NCBI GenBank assembly: GCA_003194525.1 | Contig: NBIV01000237.1 | Location: forward strand, 1-64,000 | Direction: 5' to 3' | Origin: Gracilariopsis chorda | Taxonomy: Eukaryota > Rhodophyta > Florideophyceae > Gracilariales > Gracilariaceae | DNA length: 64,000 bases | Shown: positions 19,252 to 28,682 of the stretch, one piece after another | How positions within the stretch are numbered: the first letter of the stretch is position 1 | Layout of the letters: the number at the start of each line of letters is the position of its first letter | Position numbers and translations under genes: made by a program | The notes under the pieces: generated by a model | What the model saw: the letters and a program-made list of their open reading frames with translations, nothing else | Told to the model about the DNA's origin: nothing | The model's database searches: none

Positions 19252-20583
19252 ATGGAGGACGACCAAGTCGACCTCGCCGACCGCCTGCCCGACCGTCCCC
19301 GCTCTAAGCACTACGTCTCCATCCTCAAGCAGAACTCCCGAGCTGACCCCCAGTCACAGCCCCCCAACAATCTCTTCGTACCCGTTACTCCACCCGATCA
19401 AATCGTACTCCAGTCACCAAATGTCCAGCCTCCTCCTCCCAACCAATACCCATCGCCCGCACACAGCGTTCCGCTCGCCCAACAACAAGCATTCAGCCTC
19501 CTATCACCGGCCGCAGCCCCCCAAGTGCAGTACGCCCCACAGCGCGAAGAGGGCATGCGTGTAATAATCTATTCCGCCATGCCCTATGAAATCGAGGCGT
19601 TTGAAAGTCAGCTCAAGACTGTTCCGGGCGCCGATCACATCGAGATAATCCCAGTGCCATCCAGTCTGGATATAACCACAGCGTCGCTGGCACTGGGAGC
19701 GCGTGCCGTTTGTCTCTTCGCAACCGACTTTGCTGACATTCACATGTTGCACGCACTACGAGCGTGCGGCGTTCAAATGCTTGTCTTTCGCTATTCAGGC
19801 GCGACTTACTTTAATGAAGAGCAAGCGTTTGCACTCGGTCTGCGCATTGCGAGACCGCCCACACACGCCCCCTCCAGCGTTGCAGAGTACACCGTGTCGC
19901 TGTTGATGACGCTTAATAGAAAGATTCACATTGCTCACAATCGTGTCAAGGATGGAAACTTTAGCTTGCACGGATTGATGGGATTTGAATTGGCGGGAAA
20001 AACCGTCGGCGTTGTTGGAACTGGACGCGTTGGTACAGCTGTTGCTAGAATATTAAGTGGCTTTGGGTGCAAGATTCTAGCGTTTGATGTTACTGAGGCG
20101 GACGAGGTACTGAATGCGGGTGGTCGATATGTGTCGTTGAAGAAGCTACTGGCCAGCTCGGATGTAGTTACGTTGCACGCGCCACTGATGCCGGCGACGC
20201 GCCATCTGATCGGAAGCAAGACGATTTCGACGTGTAAGAAGGGCGTGGTGATTGTGAACACAGCGCGAGGGGCATTGATAGACGTGCGTGCCGCAATTGA
20301 GGGTTTGAGAAGCGGACAGATTGGCGGTTTGGCTATGGATGTTTACGAGGGCGAAACGTCCATGTTCTTCCGTGACAAGACGGGAGAGGTTGTGGATATG
20401 GACCTGCAGGTGCTCAAAGCAATGCCTAACGTTCTGATCACGGGGCACCAATCTGCGCTTACCAAGGAGGCGATCTGGGCGGTGGCAAAAACCACAATCA
20501 AGTGTCTTAAGCAGTTTGAGATGGGACTGGAGATGGATTATGAGGTTAAACCGGACGCAATGGGCGGAAGGGATGGTGGATGA
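19252..20583 (+). CDS. D-2-hydroxyacid (D-lactate type) dehydrogenase with N-terminal extension, 443 aa
   Basis: Family members reduce pyruvate to D-lactate with NADH. The Rossmann motif GVVGTGRVG is at residues 253-261. The catalytic residues are expected at Arg339 (NTARGALID), Glu366 (DVYEGE) and His399 (ITGHQ). The segment MFFRDKTGEVVDMDLQVL after DVYEGE is typical of the LdhA type rather than of phosphoglycerate dehydrogenase or the transcriptional corepressor CtBP. Residue 102 (Met) matches the usual family start. The 101 residues before it are an added Pro/Gln-rich acidic region starting MEDDQVD, which is not a typical organelle targeting sequence. Both Met1 and Met102 are possible starts. 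The gene ends 44 bp from the convergent ALG13. Confidence 0.85.
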   Translation: MEDDQVDLADRLPDRPRSKHYVSILKQNSRADPQSQPPNNLFVPVTPPDQIVLQSPNVQPPPPNQYPSPAHSVPLAQQQAFSLLSPAAAPQVQYAPQREEGMRVIIYSAMPYEIEAFESQLKTVPGADHIEIIPVPSSLDITTASLALGARAVCLFATDFADIHMLHALRACGVQMLVFRYSGATYFNEEQAFALGLRIARPPTHAPSSVAEYTVSLLMTLNRKIHIAHNRVKDGNFSLHGLMGFELAGKTVGVVGTGRVGTAVARILSGFGCKILAFDVTEADEVLNAGGRYVSLKKLLASSDVVTLHAPLMPATRHLIGSKTISTCKKGVVIVNTARGALIDVRAAIEGLRSGQIGGLAMDVYEGETSMFFRDKTGEVVDMDLQVLKAMPNVLITGHQSALTKEAIWAVAKTTIKCLKQFEMGLEMDYEVKPDAMGGRDGG

Positions 20584-20627
20584 GCGTGTGTAGTTGATCT
20601 GATGCTTGTTCGGAGTGCTTTTTCTTT

Positions 20628-21227
20628 TTACTCAGACGAGGCGAGCTCCTCGGCGACGATGCGCGCAAAGACGCCGCGCACTCTGGGGGGCGGGGCGCGG
20701 TTGGCGCCGTCGTCGCGGAGAAGACGTTCTATGGCGGGGATGAGATTGCGGTCAAGTTGATTGGCTGGGACGACGATACAGCATCCGGCAGCGTGCATGG
20801 CGTCGGCTAGTTCGGTCTGATGGTTGTGAAGAAGGGCGTCATTAACGACGACGACGAGGGGACGAGCGGCTTCGACGGCCTCGAGAACGGTTCCGGCGCC
20901 GGCGTGAGAGACAATGACGTGCGCTTGACGAAGGAGAGCGCGTAGGTCGGGGTGGTAGCGCAGCGGCTGCAGACGAGGCGGCAGCGCGGATGGTGCGGGT
21001 AGAGTGGGCGTGTGACTGCCATGCTGCAACGTAAGCTGCGCGAAACCCAAGTCGCGTAGCGCCGACAGCGTGGACGCCTGCACCATGAAGTCGCTCAACG
21101 CGGCGAACTGCGTCGATCCCACCGTCACCAGCAGCGTCAGCCCTTCTCCTTCGCGCTGCTGCTGCCCCATCGACCGCTCCCCGTCCCCGATCCGAACTCG
21201 CCCGACTCTCCCGCCCTCGCTTTCCAT
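20628..21227 (-). CDS. ALG13: ALG13-like subunit of UDP-GlcNAc transferase
   Basis: The catalytic subunit of the endoplasmic reticulum enzyme that adds the second GlcNAc to the dolichol-linked N-glycan precursor, working with membrane-bound ALG14. Diagnostic segments are LLVTVGSTQF at the start of the fold, HAGAGTVLEA and RPLVVVVNDALLHNHQTELA. The frame is open up to 21341, but that extension covers a promoter-like GTAC cluster. The ATG at 21225-21227 (used here) or the one at 21168-21170 fits the family length better. No signal peptide or membrane helix is seen, as expected. It faces away from the bZIP gene, probably sharing a divergent promoter. Confidence 0.88.
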   Translation of the reverse strand: MESEGGRVGRVRIGDGERSMGQQQREGEGLTLLVTVGSTQFAALSDFMVQASTLSALRDLGFAQLTLQHGSHTPTLPAPSALPPRLQPLRYHPDLRALLRQAHVIVSHAGAGTVLEAVEAARPLVVVVNDALLHNHQTELADAMHAAGCCIVVPANQLDRNLIPAIERLLRDDGANRAPPPRVRGVFARIVAEELASSE

Positions 21228-21262
21228 TTTGCCCGTATTGCTATTTGCCCCTCTACGCATAC

Positions 21263-21338
21263 CTGTACTGTACAACAATTGTTGTACCCTTGGTACAAAG
21301 GTACCGACGGTACTAACTGCGCTGTACAAACGTACAAT
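21263..21338. promoter_or_regulatory. Cluster of eight GTAC motifs in the ALG13/bZIP divergent promoter
   Basis: Within about 75 bp there are eight GTAC words. They include a perfect 18-bp palindrome, GTACAACAATTGTTGTAC, at 21270-21287, and shorter variants such as GGTACAAAGGTACC and TGTACAAACGTAC. It lies between the starts of two divergent genes. GTAC is the core bound by plant SBP-domain factors; whether any such factor exists in this organism is unknown, so only the motif cluster itself is claimed. Confidence 0.45.
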
Positions 21339-21500
21339 CATAATAATTCACCCGCCCTGCTCGCCGTCCTGTGTCATACGTCCGCCCCCCTCCTCCACCG
21401 CCCCTCCTACCCTCGACCTCCCCACCCACTTGCAGAACGTCCACCTCCCCTCTATCTCCTTCATTCCCCTTCCCCTCCCTCCTAAAGTACGCCTGCCACA

Positions 21501-23315
21501 ATGCATACCTCCGGGCCCACCACTTCTCCGGAGAACGCCCCGGAACCCGACTCGGACAACACCATTCAGCTACTAGTGCGCATGCCTGATGGCACCCTCG
21601 AGCAAGTCGACGTCGCACCCAACGCACCAATCGCCTCAATCTCCGCCGCACTCCCCGATAAACTCTCCCCTGGAGCACGCTACTCCTTCGCCAACGTCGA
21701 TCTGGACCCCGATGCAACGCTTCTCGACGCCAACATCGCCGACGCCTACGCCCACGCAAACTCTCTACTAAACCTCATAGACTCATCCAGTCCGGACCCG
21801 GAGACCAAAGCCGCCGCTCTAGACTCCGCTTGCGCCGTCGTAGAACGCATTTCAAATGGAATTAAGTCTATGTCCGCTCTGTGTGCTGCCGCTGCTTCCG
21901 AGGAACCGCCACCGCACCATTCGGAGGATGCCACGCACGATTCCGTCACCCCGGAACAACTTGCACGCTCGCTTACTACCAGGCTGCCCCGCCTTTTCGC
22001 ACCGGAGGATGACCCGCTTGCAGAAGTGCTACCCCCGCCACAACCATCTATTTCCAGCATTCGCGACGCCCGCCGCGCCATTCGAGAAAGTTCGCTCCCG
22101 CGCGACGAGCATGCTCTCGATGATAACGACGATCATCTCATTGGACAGAGCACAAATGGGCCCTTGCCTCGTCCCCCTCGCAAGGAATCCGCTTCAAATG
22201 ACAACATCATTCTCGCCAATTCCGGAAAGACCACATGGTTAGACGACGTCAAGACTACCTGGGAAGTAGACACAGTTCGTCAAAGTGGCGTGCTATCCTC
22301 CTCCAAAATGGGACTCGAACTGGATGACTATCTCCGTAGTTTGGAACAATCCCTACCCGAACAGGAGCGTATATCCGACGGCTTGAACGGTTCCACACAG
22401 CACCGCGAAGAACTCGTTGCGGGTGATTCTTCAGATGACGATCATCCGCATTCTGTACCGCCAATAGACGCGGTGCTACAGCAAAACACCCCTCAACCCG
22501 CTCCACCTTCTCACTCATCCTCTCACTCAACTCCCTCTACCCATCTGTCCAGTGCTAACGGTGATCCTGGTAGCACCAAGATGACGCCGTCTGCATCTTC
22601 CGTTGCACAAGCGCAAAACGTGTTGCAGTTTCCGCCACGTTCGCAGCCACCTAAAGTGTCAACTTCAACTTCCACTCCTTTACATCAACATTATCCTCCT
22701 ACTACTGCCGCTCAGCCTTCCGTCGTGCCTTCGACCACGCAGCCTGCACATGCCCTTCGTGCAAGCATAGCCGCTTCGTCGGCTATGCCTACTTCCCCAT
22801 CAGTTCACTCGTCAGCGACCACAATCACTGCCCCGCTATCAGTAGGAAACGCCGACCCTTCTTCGTCTGCAGCTTCGTTCGCAGCACAACATTCGGCACA
22901 AAGACAAGCGGCTAGAATCGCCCCGGCACCGCAGCTCACCGCGCCGTCCATGGGAAATGGTATGTTCGGCTTTTCGGGTGTGCAAGTTCCCCTTGCTCCG
23001 TGGGCCAAACAAGCTGTACCACAGGCACCGCTGAAGAAGAAAAGGGGAAGAAAACGCAAGAATCCTGAATTGACGGATGAAGAACGCATTCTCTGGCGGA
23101 AACAGCAGAACAGGGAAAGTGCCAAGCTGTCTCGTGTAAGAAGAAAAGTCATTGCCGCTGAATATGAAGGCAAGCTCAACGCGTTGATCAATGAAAACAC
23201 CATGCTGAAGAAACAAGTTGATGGACTCGAAAATCGCCTGGCTTACATGCAGAGTCTGTTGACGGTTTCGGTCAAGAACCCGCAACCAATGGCGTCATCA
23301 AACGGTGTTCCGTGA
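21501..23315 (+). CDS. bZIP transcription factor, 604 aa
   Basis: A nuclear DNA-binding protein. The basic region is near the C-terminus (KKKRGRKRKNP, then QNRESAKLSRVRRK, with the invariant N-x7-R spacing). It is followed by a short leucine zipper (heptads through LNALINENTML and LENRLAYM). The middle 400 residues are Ser/Pro/Thr-rich and probably disordered, with acidic patches (GDSSDDDHPH). Residues ~20-90 are more ordered and begin IQLLVRMPDGTLEQVDV, a pattern reminiscent of a ubiquitin-like beta-grasp fold; that is a guess. The ATG at 21501 follows CCACA. The 3' end is 41 bp from the convergent PRP2 gene. Confidence 0.9.
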   Translation: MHTSGPTTSPENAPEPDSDNTIQLLVRMPDGTLEQVDVAPNAPIASISAALPDKLSPGARYSFANVDLDPDATLLDANIADAYAHANSLLNLIDSSSPDPETKAAALDSACAVVERISNGIKSMSALCAAAASEEPPPHHSEDATHDSVTPEQLARSLTTRLPRLFAPEDDPLAEVLPPPQPSISSIRDARRAIRESSLPRDEHALDDNDDHLIGQSTNGPLPRPPRKESASNDNIILANSGKTTWLDDVKTTWEVDTVRQSGVLSSSKMGLELDDYLRSLEQSLPEQERISDGLNGSTQHREELVAGDSSDDDHPHSVPPIDAVLQQNTPQPAPPSHSSSHSTPSTHLSSANGDPGSTKMTPSASSVAQAQNVLQFPPRSQPPKVSTSTSTPLHQHYPPTTAAQPSVVPSTTQPAHALRASIAASSAMPTSPSVHSSATTITAPLSVGNADPSSSAASFAAQHSAQRQAARIAPAPQLTAPSMGNGMFGFSGVQVPLAPWAKQAVPQAPLKKKRGRKRKNPELTDEERILWRKQQNRESAKLSRVRRKVIAAEYEGKLNALINENTMLKKQVDGLENRLAYMQSLLTVSVKNPQPMASSNGVP

Positions 23316-23356
23316 ACAGGTTTTTAATTGTGTTTGGACTTTGTTCAAGCTTAAGC

Positions 23357-25843
23357 TTATCTTACTTTTCCACCAGCTTTGCCCAGTACCTTTGGCATCT
23401 TGCGTTTTGACTCTTCTAATACATCTTCCGCTTTGTGAAAGTGCGGCGCTGCCTCATGCAACCAATTGCCTTCGATTTCAAACACTTGTCTCATGAACTC
23501 CTTGGTCGTGAACACGAGTTCGTGATAGATCAACCATCGGGGCCTGATCTCCGCATTTGCGAAGCAGCTTGAGGGATGTATTCGAACCGTATGCGGATTC
23601 TTTAGCGTTCTGTAGTGACCATTCTTCTGCAAGCGACATGCGTTGTAAAAAAAACCGGCCGTTAGCGCTTTCAAGATGGGCACTTTGTCACCAGTTCCGA
23701 CAGAGTGGCGGTCGATTTCTACCCGCTCTAACAAAGCGTCTAATTGCTCGTACACATCGCGTGCTCGCTTCATTGTTCTGGTTTGCACAAAATGCTCATA
23801 GCACCACTGAGTAGAGAACCCAGCATCGCGCCATTGTGCATAACAGCGTAACAAAGTCATGTGATCCCCGCCGCCTCCCCTTGCAAACGCGGCACGCGCC
23901 GCGTCTGCCATCATCTTCTTTTGCTTTGGACGGTAGAATACAGCGTTGTTGACGCTGAGCATGGAACAGATGACGGTGACTTCCTCTGAACACTTGTACT
24001 TCTCACTTGCAAGTAGCGCCTTGGCCATCATTGGTTCAAGGGGTAGCTCCGCCATTCTACGCCCTAACTTTGTCAGTTTTCCCTTGTCGTTCAGAGCACC
24101 AAGTGCGTACAGATGCTCCAGTGAACGCAAGAGAGCCTCCGGCGGAGGTGCATCGATAAAGTCGAAATCGATCAAGTTGTCGATTCCTAACGACAGTAGA
24201 AGCAGCACGACCTGACTCAGGTTTGTTCTCAACAGCTCTGGTACAGTGTCTTCTTCCATTTCATTCATATACGACCATTTGGTATACAATCGAAAGCATT
24301 TACCAGGTTGTGTTCGTCCTGCGCGTCCTGCACGTTGCTTCGCACCAGCCCTTGAAACAGGAACGACGAGCAGACTTTCCATACCTGTCTTCGCGTTATA
24401 CGATTTCTGCTTGCAAAAACCAGGATCAATGACGTACACAATGCCCGGAATGGTAACGGACGTCTCTGCGATATTGGTTGCAAGCACGACTTTACGTGCG
24501 CCTTCTGGGGTTGGCTCAAAGATCTTGGCTTGCATTTCAGAAGGTAGCGTAGCATATATTGGAGCAATTATGAGCTCTCCCAGTTTGGATCCCAACCCTC
24601 TGGTGCGTTCTCGTAGAATCTCTTCAGCGGCTTCAATTTCTTCTTGTCCCGTGAGGAAAACAAGAATATCACCCGCGGGTTGCGACGCATGGATCTGCAA
24701 AACGCTAACACAGCTGGCTTCAACATAGTCCGGCTCCGGGGTCTTTGTGTAATATATGTCAACATCATAGCGACGACCGGGAACTGAATATATCGGAGCA
24801 TCATCAAAGTACGAAGAGAATTTCTCGGTATCCATAGTTGCCGAAGAAATTATAACGCGCACATCATCGCCTCGAAAGCGGGAGATATCCTTAATGAGTC
24901 CCATAACGATGTCAGTACTCATAGAGCGCTCATGGGCCTCGTCAATTAGAATAACATCATAGGCTTTAAGATCTGGCTCAGACAAGAATTCACGCAGTAA
25001 CATACCATCAGTGACATACTTTATGACAGTCTGATCTGAGGTACAATCTTCAAAGCGTATTGAATAGCCAACTTCGTTGCCGAGTTTGACGCCCATTTCA
25101 TACGCTACACGAGCGGCAACAGACATAGCAGCGACACGACGAGGCTGTGTGCAAACAACTGAGCCGAAACCTTCCTCAATCAAATACTGCGGGATCTGTG
25201 TTGTTTTTCCGCTTCCCGTCTCGCTTTGAACTATGACTACTTGATATTGCTTAATTGCTTTGATGAGAGCGTCTCTGTGGGCGTACATAGGCAAGGAGCG
25301 TCGTTCCTCTTGAATGCGTTCTCTCTCCTCTTTTCGCTTTGCAATTCGCTGCTGGGCAAATGATCGCTGCGGGAGATGAGGCAAGCCCTGCAGCTTTGCT
25401 GGTAAGTCGAAATCAAGCGCATCGAACAATATGGGGTACTTGGAGGAATGCGCGGTCTGCTGTGTATGCAACTTTCCCTTTCTGATCTGGGAATCTTCCC
25501 AAATCTTCTGATCGGAAGCGGGATGCGCATCTAGTGAGGTGACGTCAATACTATCGTCCTGCACGCCTTTCTGGTCCGGGACTACGTAAGTGGGGGCGAC
25601 ATTGGAGGATGCCGCACGTTCGGTGGCAAGCTCATAGATTTGTTGCTTGAGTTGAAGGTCACGGCGTTCGCGTTCGGTAAGTTCTTCGTCGCGGAACAAC
25701 GTTTTCTCGTCGATGATTTCGTCGCGGAGTTGAGAGAGTTGTTGCGTCTCCCTGCGCGCAAGGTAGTTTCGACGCGACTGCTTGCGAAGCTCGTCTACGG
25801 ACGGCTTCGAAGGAGAGCGCGGACGCTTCGCTGGCGAAGACAT
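23357..25843 (-). CDS. DHX16: DEAH-box spliceosomal ATPase PRP2/DHX16, 828 aa
   Basis: An RNA-dependent ATPase that remodels the spliceosome before the first catalytic step. Helicase motifs in order: SETGSGKTT (207-215), CTQPRRVAA, DEAH (301-304), SAT (334-336), TNIAETSVTIPG, QRAGRAGRTQPG, then the HA2 winged helix and the C-terminal OB-fold. The N-terminal region (RRNYLARRETQQLSQL, then DEKTLFRDEELTERE) resembles the PRP2/DHX16 subgroup rather than PRP22, PRP16 or PRP43. It is single-exon and complete. Its start is 388 bp from the divergent GALT gene. It shows that the spliceosome is kept in this intron-poor genome. Confidence 0.92.
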   Translation of the reverse strand: MSSPAKRPRSPSKPSVDELRKQSRRNYLARRETQQLSQLRDEIIDEKTLFRDEELTERERRDLQLKQQIYELATERAASSNVAPTYVVPDQKGVQDDSIDVTSLDAHPASDQKIWEDSQIRKGKLHTQQTAHSSKYPILFDALDFDLPAKLQGLPHLPQRSFAQQRIAKRKEERERIQEERRSLPMYAHRDALIKAIKQYQVVIVQSETGSGKTTQIPQYLIEEGFGSVVCTQPRRVAAMSVAARVAYEMGVKLGNEVGYSIRFEDCTSDQTVIKYVTDGMLLREFLSEPDLKAYDVILIDEAHERSMSTDIVMGLIKDISRFRGDDVRVIISSATMDTEKFSSYFDDAPIYSVPGRRYDVDIYYTKTPEPDYVEASCVSVLQIHASQPAGDILVFLTGQEEIEAAEEILRERTRGLGSKLGELIIAPIYATLPSEMQAKIFEPTPEGARKVVLATNIAETSVTIPGIVYVIDPGFCKQKSYNAKTGMESLLVVPVSRAGAKQRAGRAGRTQPGKCFRLYTKWSYMNEMEEDTVPELLRTNLSQVVLLLLSLGIDNLIDFDFIDAPPPEALLRSLEHLYALGALNDKGKLTKLGRRMAELPLEPMMAKALLASEKYKCSEEVTVICSMLSVNNAVFYRPKQKKMMADAARAAFARGGGGDHMTLLRCYAQWRDAGFSTQWCYEHFVQTRTMKRARDVYEQLDALLERVEIDRHSVGTGDKVPILKALTAGFFYNACRLQKNGHYRTLKNPHTVRIHPSSCFANAEIRPRWLIYHELVFTTKEFMRQVFEIEGNWLHEAAPHFHKAEDVLEESKRKMPKVLGKAGGKVR

Positions 25844-26231
25844 GGTTGCTCTTAGGCGCTGACCAGGGGGGTGTTCGAGAAGGGCGGGTAGCCTTACCTA
25901 CCAAGCTAATGCACGACTGGCAGAAGGCGTGTGCTTTTGTTTTACGCCCGAAAATGCTTTGATTGCTGAATGATTCGGACGCAGCAGCGTGCTCGGCGGC
26001 ATGCGCCAATCAGCGCTGCGAAGCGAATTCGGTTGAGATAGCAATCTCCACCAACGCGCCCCGTTACCACTTCTCCATCGCCAACTGCATCGTCCATGGG
26101 TCCATGTCATCAGCAACACCGCACCGGACAGCCTGTCCGCCTTCCGTCCGCCTCCTTAACAAAATCGCTCGGCACTCGGCTGCGATCCGCTCCATCCCCC
26201 CTCTCCACAGCCTCCCCCGTCACCCTCCACC
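25844..26231. promoter_or_regulatory. Divergent promoter region between PRP2/DHX16 and GALT
   Basis: A 388-bp gap between two oppositely directed start codons. It contains small overlapping frames only. The GALT-proximal 100 bp are pyrimidine-rich (CCTCC-type words), as also seen before the dehydrogenase and bZIP starts. No defined element can be named. Confidence 0.4.
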
Positions 26232-27320
26232 ATGTCCGCCAGCTTCGACTACACCGAGCATCCCCATCGCCGCTACAACCCCCTTTCCGGCCGATGGATT
26301 CTCTGCTCCCCCCACCGCGCAAAGCGTCCGTGGCAGGGAAGTGTCGAGGATCTTCCCCCCGATGATCGTCCAGAGTACGATCCAAAGGACTACCTAGGCC
26401 CCGGCAATTTCCGAGTCAATGGCACCATACAGAACCCCAAGTACGACTCTACCTTTGTCTTCGACAATGACTTCCAGGCTTTATTGGCGGACACCCCGCA
26501 CGGTGAGGTTGGCAGCGTTGAGAACAACGATCTTCTCGTAGCCAAAGCTGTGCGTGGAAAATGTCGCGTTGTCTGCTTCTCCCCGAAGCTCAACCTAACT
26601 GTCGCTGAAATGACCGTCAAGGAGATCAAGGCCGTTGTTGATGCCTGGGTTGAGGAGTATGACACCCTCTCCAAGCTCGATTACATCGGCCACGTGCAGA
26701 TCTTCGAGAACAAGGGACAGATGATGGGATGCTCCAACCCTCATCCTCACGGTCAGATCTGGGCATCTGAGTTCGTTCCAGAAGAGCCGCGCATCGCACT
26801 CGCCAATCTCAAAGCCTATCACACTAAGAAGGGAACCCACATGTTGGAGGACTACGTCAAACTCGAAATGGAAGCAAAGGAACGTATCGTATGTCAGAAT
26901 GAGACATTCCTCGCCGTCGTCCCATTCTGGGCTACTTGGCCCTTCGAGGTCATGGTCATCAGCAAAATGAGAGCACCCTGCCTCGTAAACTTTACCGACG
27001 CCATGCGACTGGATTTGGCCGACATCTACCGTCGCGTGTGCGCACGATATGACAATCTTTTCACCACTTTGTTCCCGTACTCAATGGGTATTCATCAAGC
27101 GCCCACCGAGAATGGTACAGATCCGAGTAAGCATGAATATGCGCATTTCCATATGCACTTTTATCCCCCACTTCTTCGAAGCGCTACCGTTAGAAAGTTC
27201 ATGGTTGGATTTGAGATGCTTGGCGAGTCGCAGAGAGATCTTACCGCGGAGCAAGCTGCAGCCCGACTTCGCGACTGTTCGGAAATTCACTTCAACCATG
27301 CCAAGAAGGAAAACTCTTGA
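26232..27320 (+). CDS. GALT: Galactose-1-phosphate uridylyltransferase, 362 aa
   Basis: Leloir pathway enzyme exchanging UMP between UDP-glucose and galactose-1-phosphate; in a galactan-rich alga it would link to sugar nucleotide supply. The active-site motif is NPHPHGQ at residues 169-175, with His173 as the expected nucleophile. The C-terminal half carries HEYAHFHMHFYPPLLRS with the second His cluster. The N-terminal RRYNPLSGRWILCSPHRAKRPWQG is a standard family block. The length agrees with the family. The ATG at 26232 has the context CCACCATGTC. No targeting sequence is seen, so it is likely cytosolic. Single exon; the 3' end converges on PTH. Confidence 0.95.
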   Translation: MSASFDYTEHPHRRYNPLSGRWILCSPHRAKRPWQGSVEDLPPDDRPEYDPKDYLGPGNFRVNGTIQNPKYDSTFVFDNDFQALLADTPHGEVGSVENNDLLVAKAVRGKCRVVCFSPKLNLTVAEMTVKEIKAVVDAWVEEYDTLSKLDYIGHVQIFENKGQMMGCSNPHPHGQIWASEFVPEEPRIALANLKAYHTKKGTHMLEDYVKLEMEAKERIVCQNETFLAVVPFWATWPFEVMVISKMRAPCLVNFTDAMRLDLADIYRRVCARYDNLFTTLFPYSMGIHQAPTENGTDPSKHEYAHFHMHFYPPLLRSATVRKFMVGFEMLGESQRDLTAEQAAARLRDCSEIHFNHAKKENS

Positions 27321-27491
27321 AGATCTGGTACAATGCCTTTAACCCGCGTTTCATTTTTTCATCCTTGTCTCTGTAGAGTTTATACCGCTGACACATTAAC
27401 GCTTCAAGTATTGATTTAGAGCGTCCCCCTTCAGTTGTAACGTTGAATAATAACACATGTCCACTCAAGCAGTGACAAAAGCCACTCGTAG

Positions 27492-28397
27492 TCAACAATG
27501 ATTTCGTCTCCTTTGCTTGGCCAACGCAATCTGAGTCTGAACTTTTTCGATGCTTGCTTCGTCTACCCAGTAGTCAATGGCTTCCATCACATCCCATTCC
27601 ACTTTGTCCAAAACCTGCTTCTCTGATCGCGAAAACGATCCAAGAACGAAGTCCGCCCAATCCTCCGCTCCACGACTCGGAGAACCAACGCCAATTCGTA
27701 GCCTAGCGTAGTTCATACCGCCAACGCACTGTTGTATACTCTTCAGCCCATTATGCCCACCGGCGCTGCCTTTCGCTCGTAATCTAATGTCTCCGAGATC
27801 AAGCGATATATCGTCTGTCACAACCAGCAGAGCTGCGACAGGAGCGTCTATGTACTTAAGAGCGGCGCGTACTGCGCGACCGGAGGCGTTCATAAACGTG
27901 CTTGGTTTGAGCAGCATCACGCTTCTGTCGTGCAAATGGAAGCGCGCTACGTCTCCCTGCACGCTGCTCTCCCGCCGGAACTTACTGGCAGAGTGTCGAG
28001 CTGCGTACTGATCAAGTAAAGTGAAGCCCACATTGTGCCGTGTGTTGTCGAAACGCGGACCTGGATTACCCAGCCCAACTACAAGCAGTTTGTTGCCGCG
28101 CTCCGGAGGTGGCGGGCGGGAGTTACGTTGTTTGATTAGTGGAGATGGATTCGCGGTGGCATTCGATGGGCTGGGCGTGGGCGATGTAGTGCAGCAGCGT
28201 GCTCCTTGACTGAGACACTTGAGACGGATGTTTTGATGCTGATGGCGAAGAACTGGTATCACAGGCACAAACGCACTGCCTCTTACATATGAACGATATG
28301 GTAGTCCAGTCATTGAGGTCGCCGTCATTCTTGAGTTTAAACCCGCTCGTTTCGAGATACCGTCAGTATCGCGCGGACCTGCTTGCTCTCCTTGCAT
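27492..28397 (-). CDS. PTH: Bacterial-type peptidyl-tRNA hydrolase, organelle-targeted, 301 aa
   Basis: Releases tRNA from peptidyl-tRNA that drops off ribosomes. The core begins at residue ~103 with LLVVGLGNPGPRFDNTRHNVGF. Asn111, His121, Asp195 and Asn216 correspond to the catalytic or substrate-binding Asn10, His20, Asp93 and Asn114 of the bacterial enzyme. The ~100-residue N-terminal extension is rich in Ser, Arg and Thr. A second Met at residue 24 starts a typical organelle-targeting stretch, so plastid or mitochondrial import is likely. Both starts are possible. The gene is divergent from the prenyltransferase, whose ATG is 285 bp away. Confidence 0.9.
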   Translation of the reverse strand: MQGEQAGPRDTDGISKRAGLNSRMTATSMTGLPYRSYVRGSAFVPVIPVLRHQHQNIRLKCLSQGARCCTTSPTPSPSNATANPSPLIKQRNSRPPPPERGNKLLVVGLGNPGPRFDNTRHNVGFTLLDQYAARHSASKFRRESSVQGDVARFHLHDRSVMLLKPSTFMNASGRAVRAALKYIDAPVAALLVVTDDISLDLGDIRLRAKGSAGGHNGLKSIQQCVGGMNYARLRIGVGSPSRGAEDWADFVLGSFSRSEKQVLDKVEWDVMEAIDYWVDEASIEKVQTQIALAKQRRRNHC

Positions 28398-28682
28398 TTA
28401 CCGAGTGAGTCTGTGTCTGCGAGAGTGTCTAATCTTACTGCCGCTCTGTGTATGTGCTCTCGGCGGAGATGCTCCCATTGGTTGACAAAACGCCATCAAA
28501 TACAACCAGTGCGCGTCTGGATCAAAAATTCGTTGCGCACGACGAATTCTCAGCATGAGTATCGCCATCGGCCAAAGCGCCGTGCGCACTTTCGCTCCTA
28601 AGCTTTCTGGTGTCACCGTCGACCTTCACGAGCTCGCATATTTACTATCTGAACAAAACCCGAAGTTCGTACGACACTTGCA

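Noticed and set aside
21228-21341. Longer N-terminus of ALG13
   Set aside because: The extension runs through the GTAC-rich promoter-like DNA and has no family similarity.
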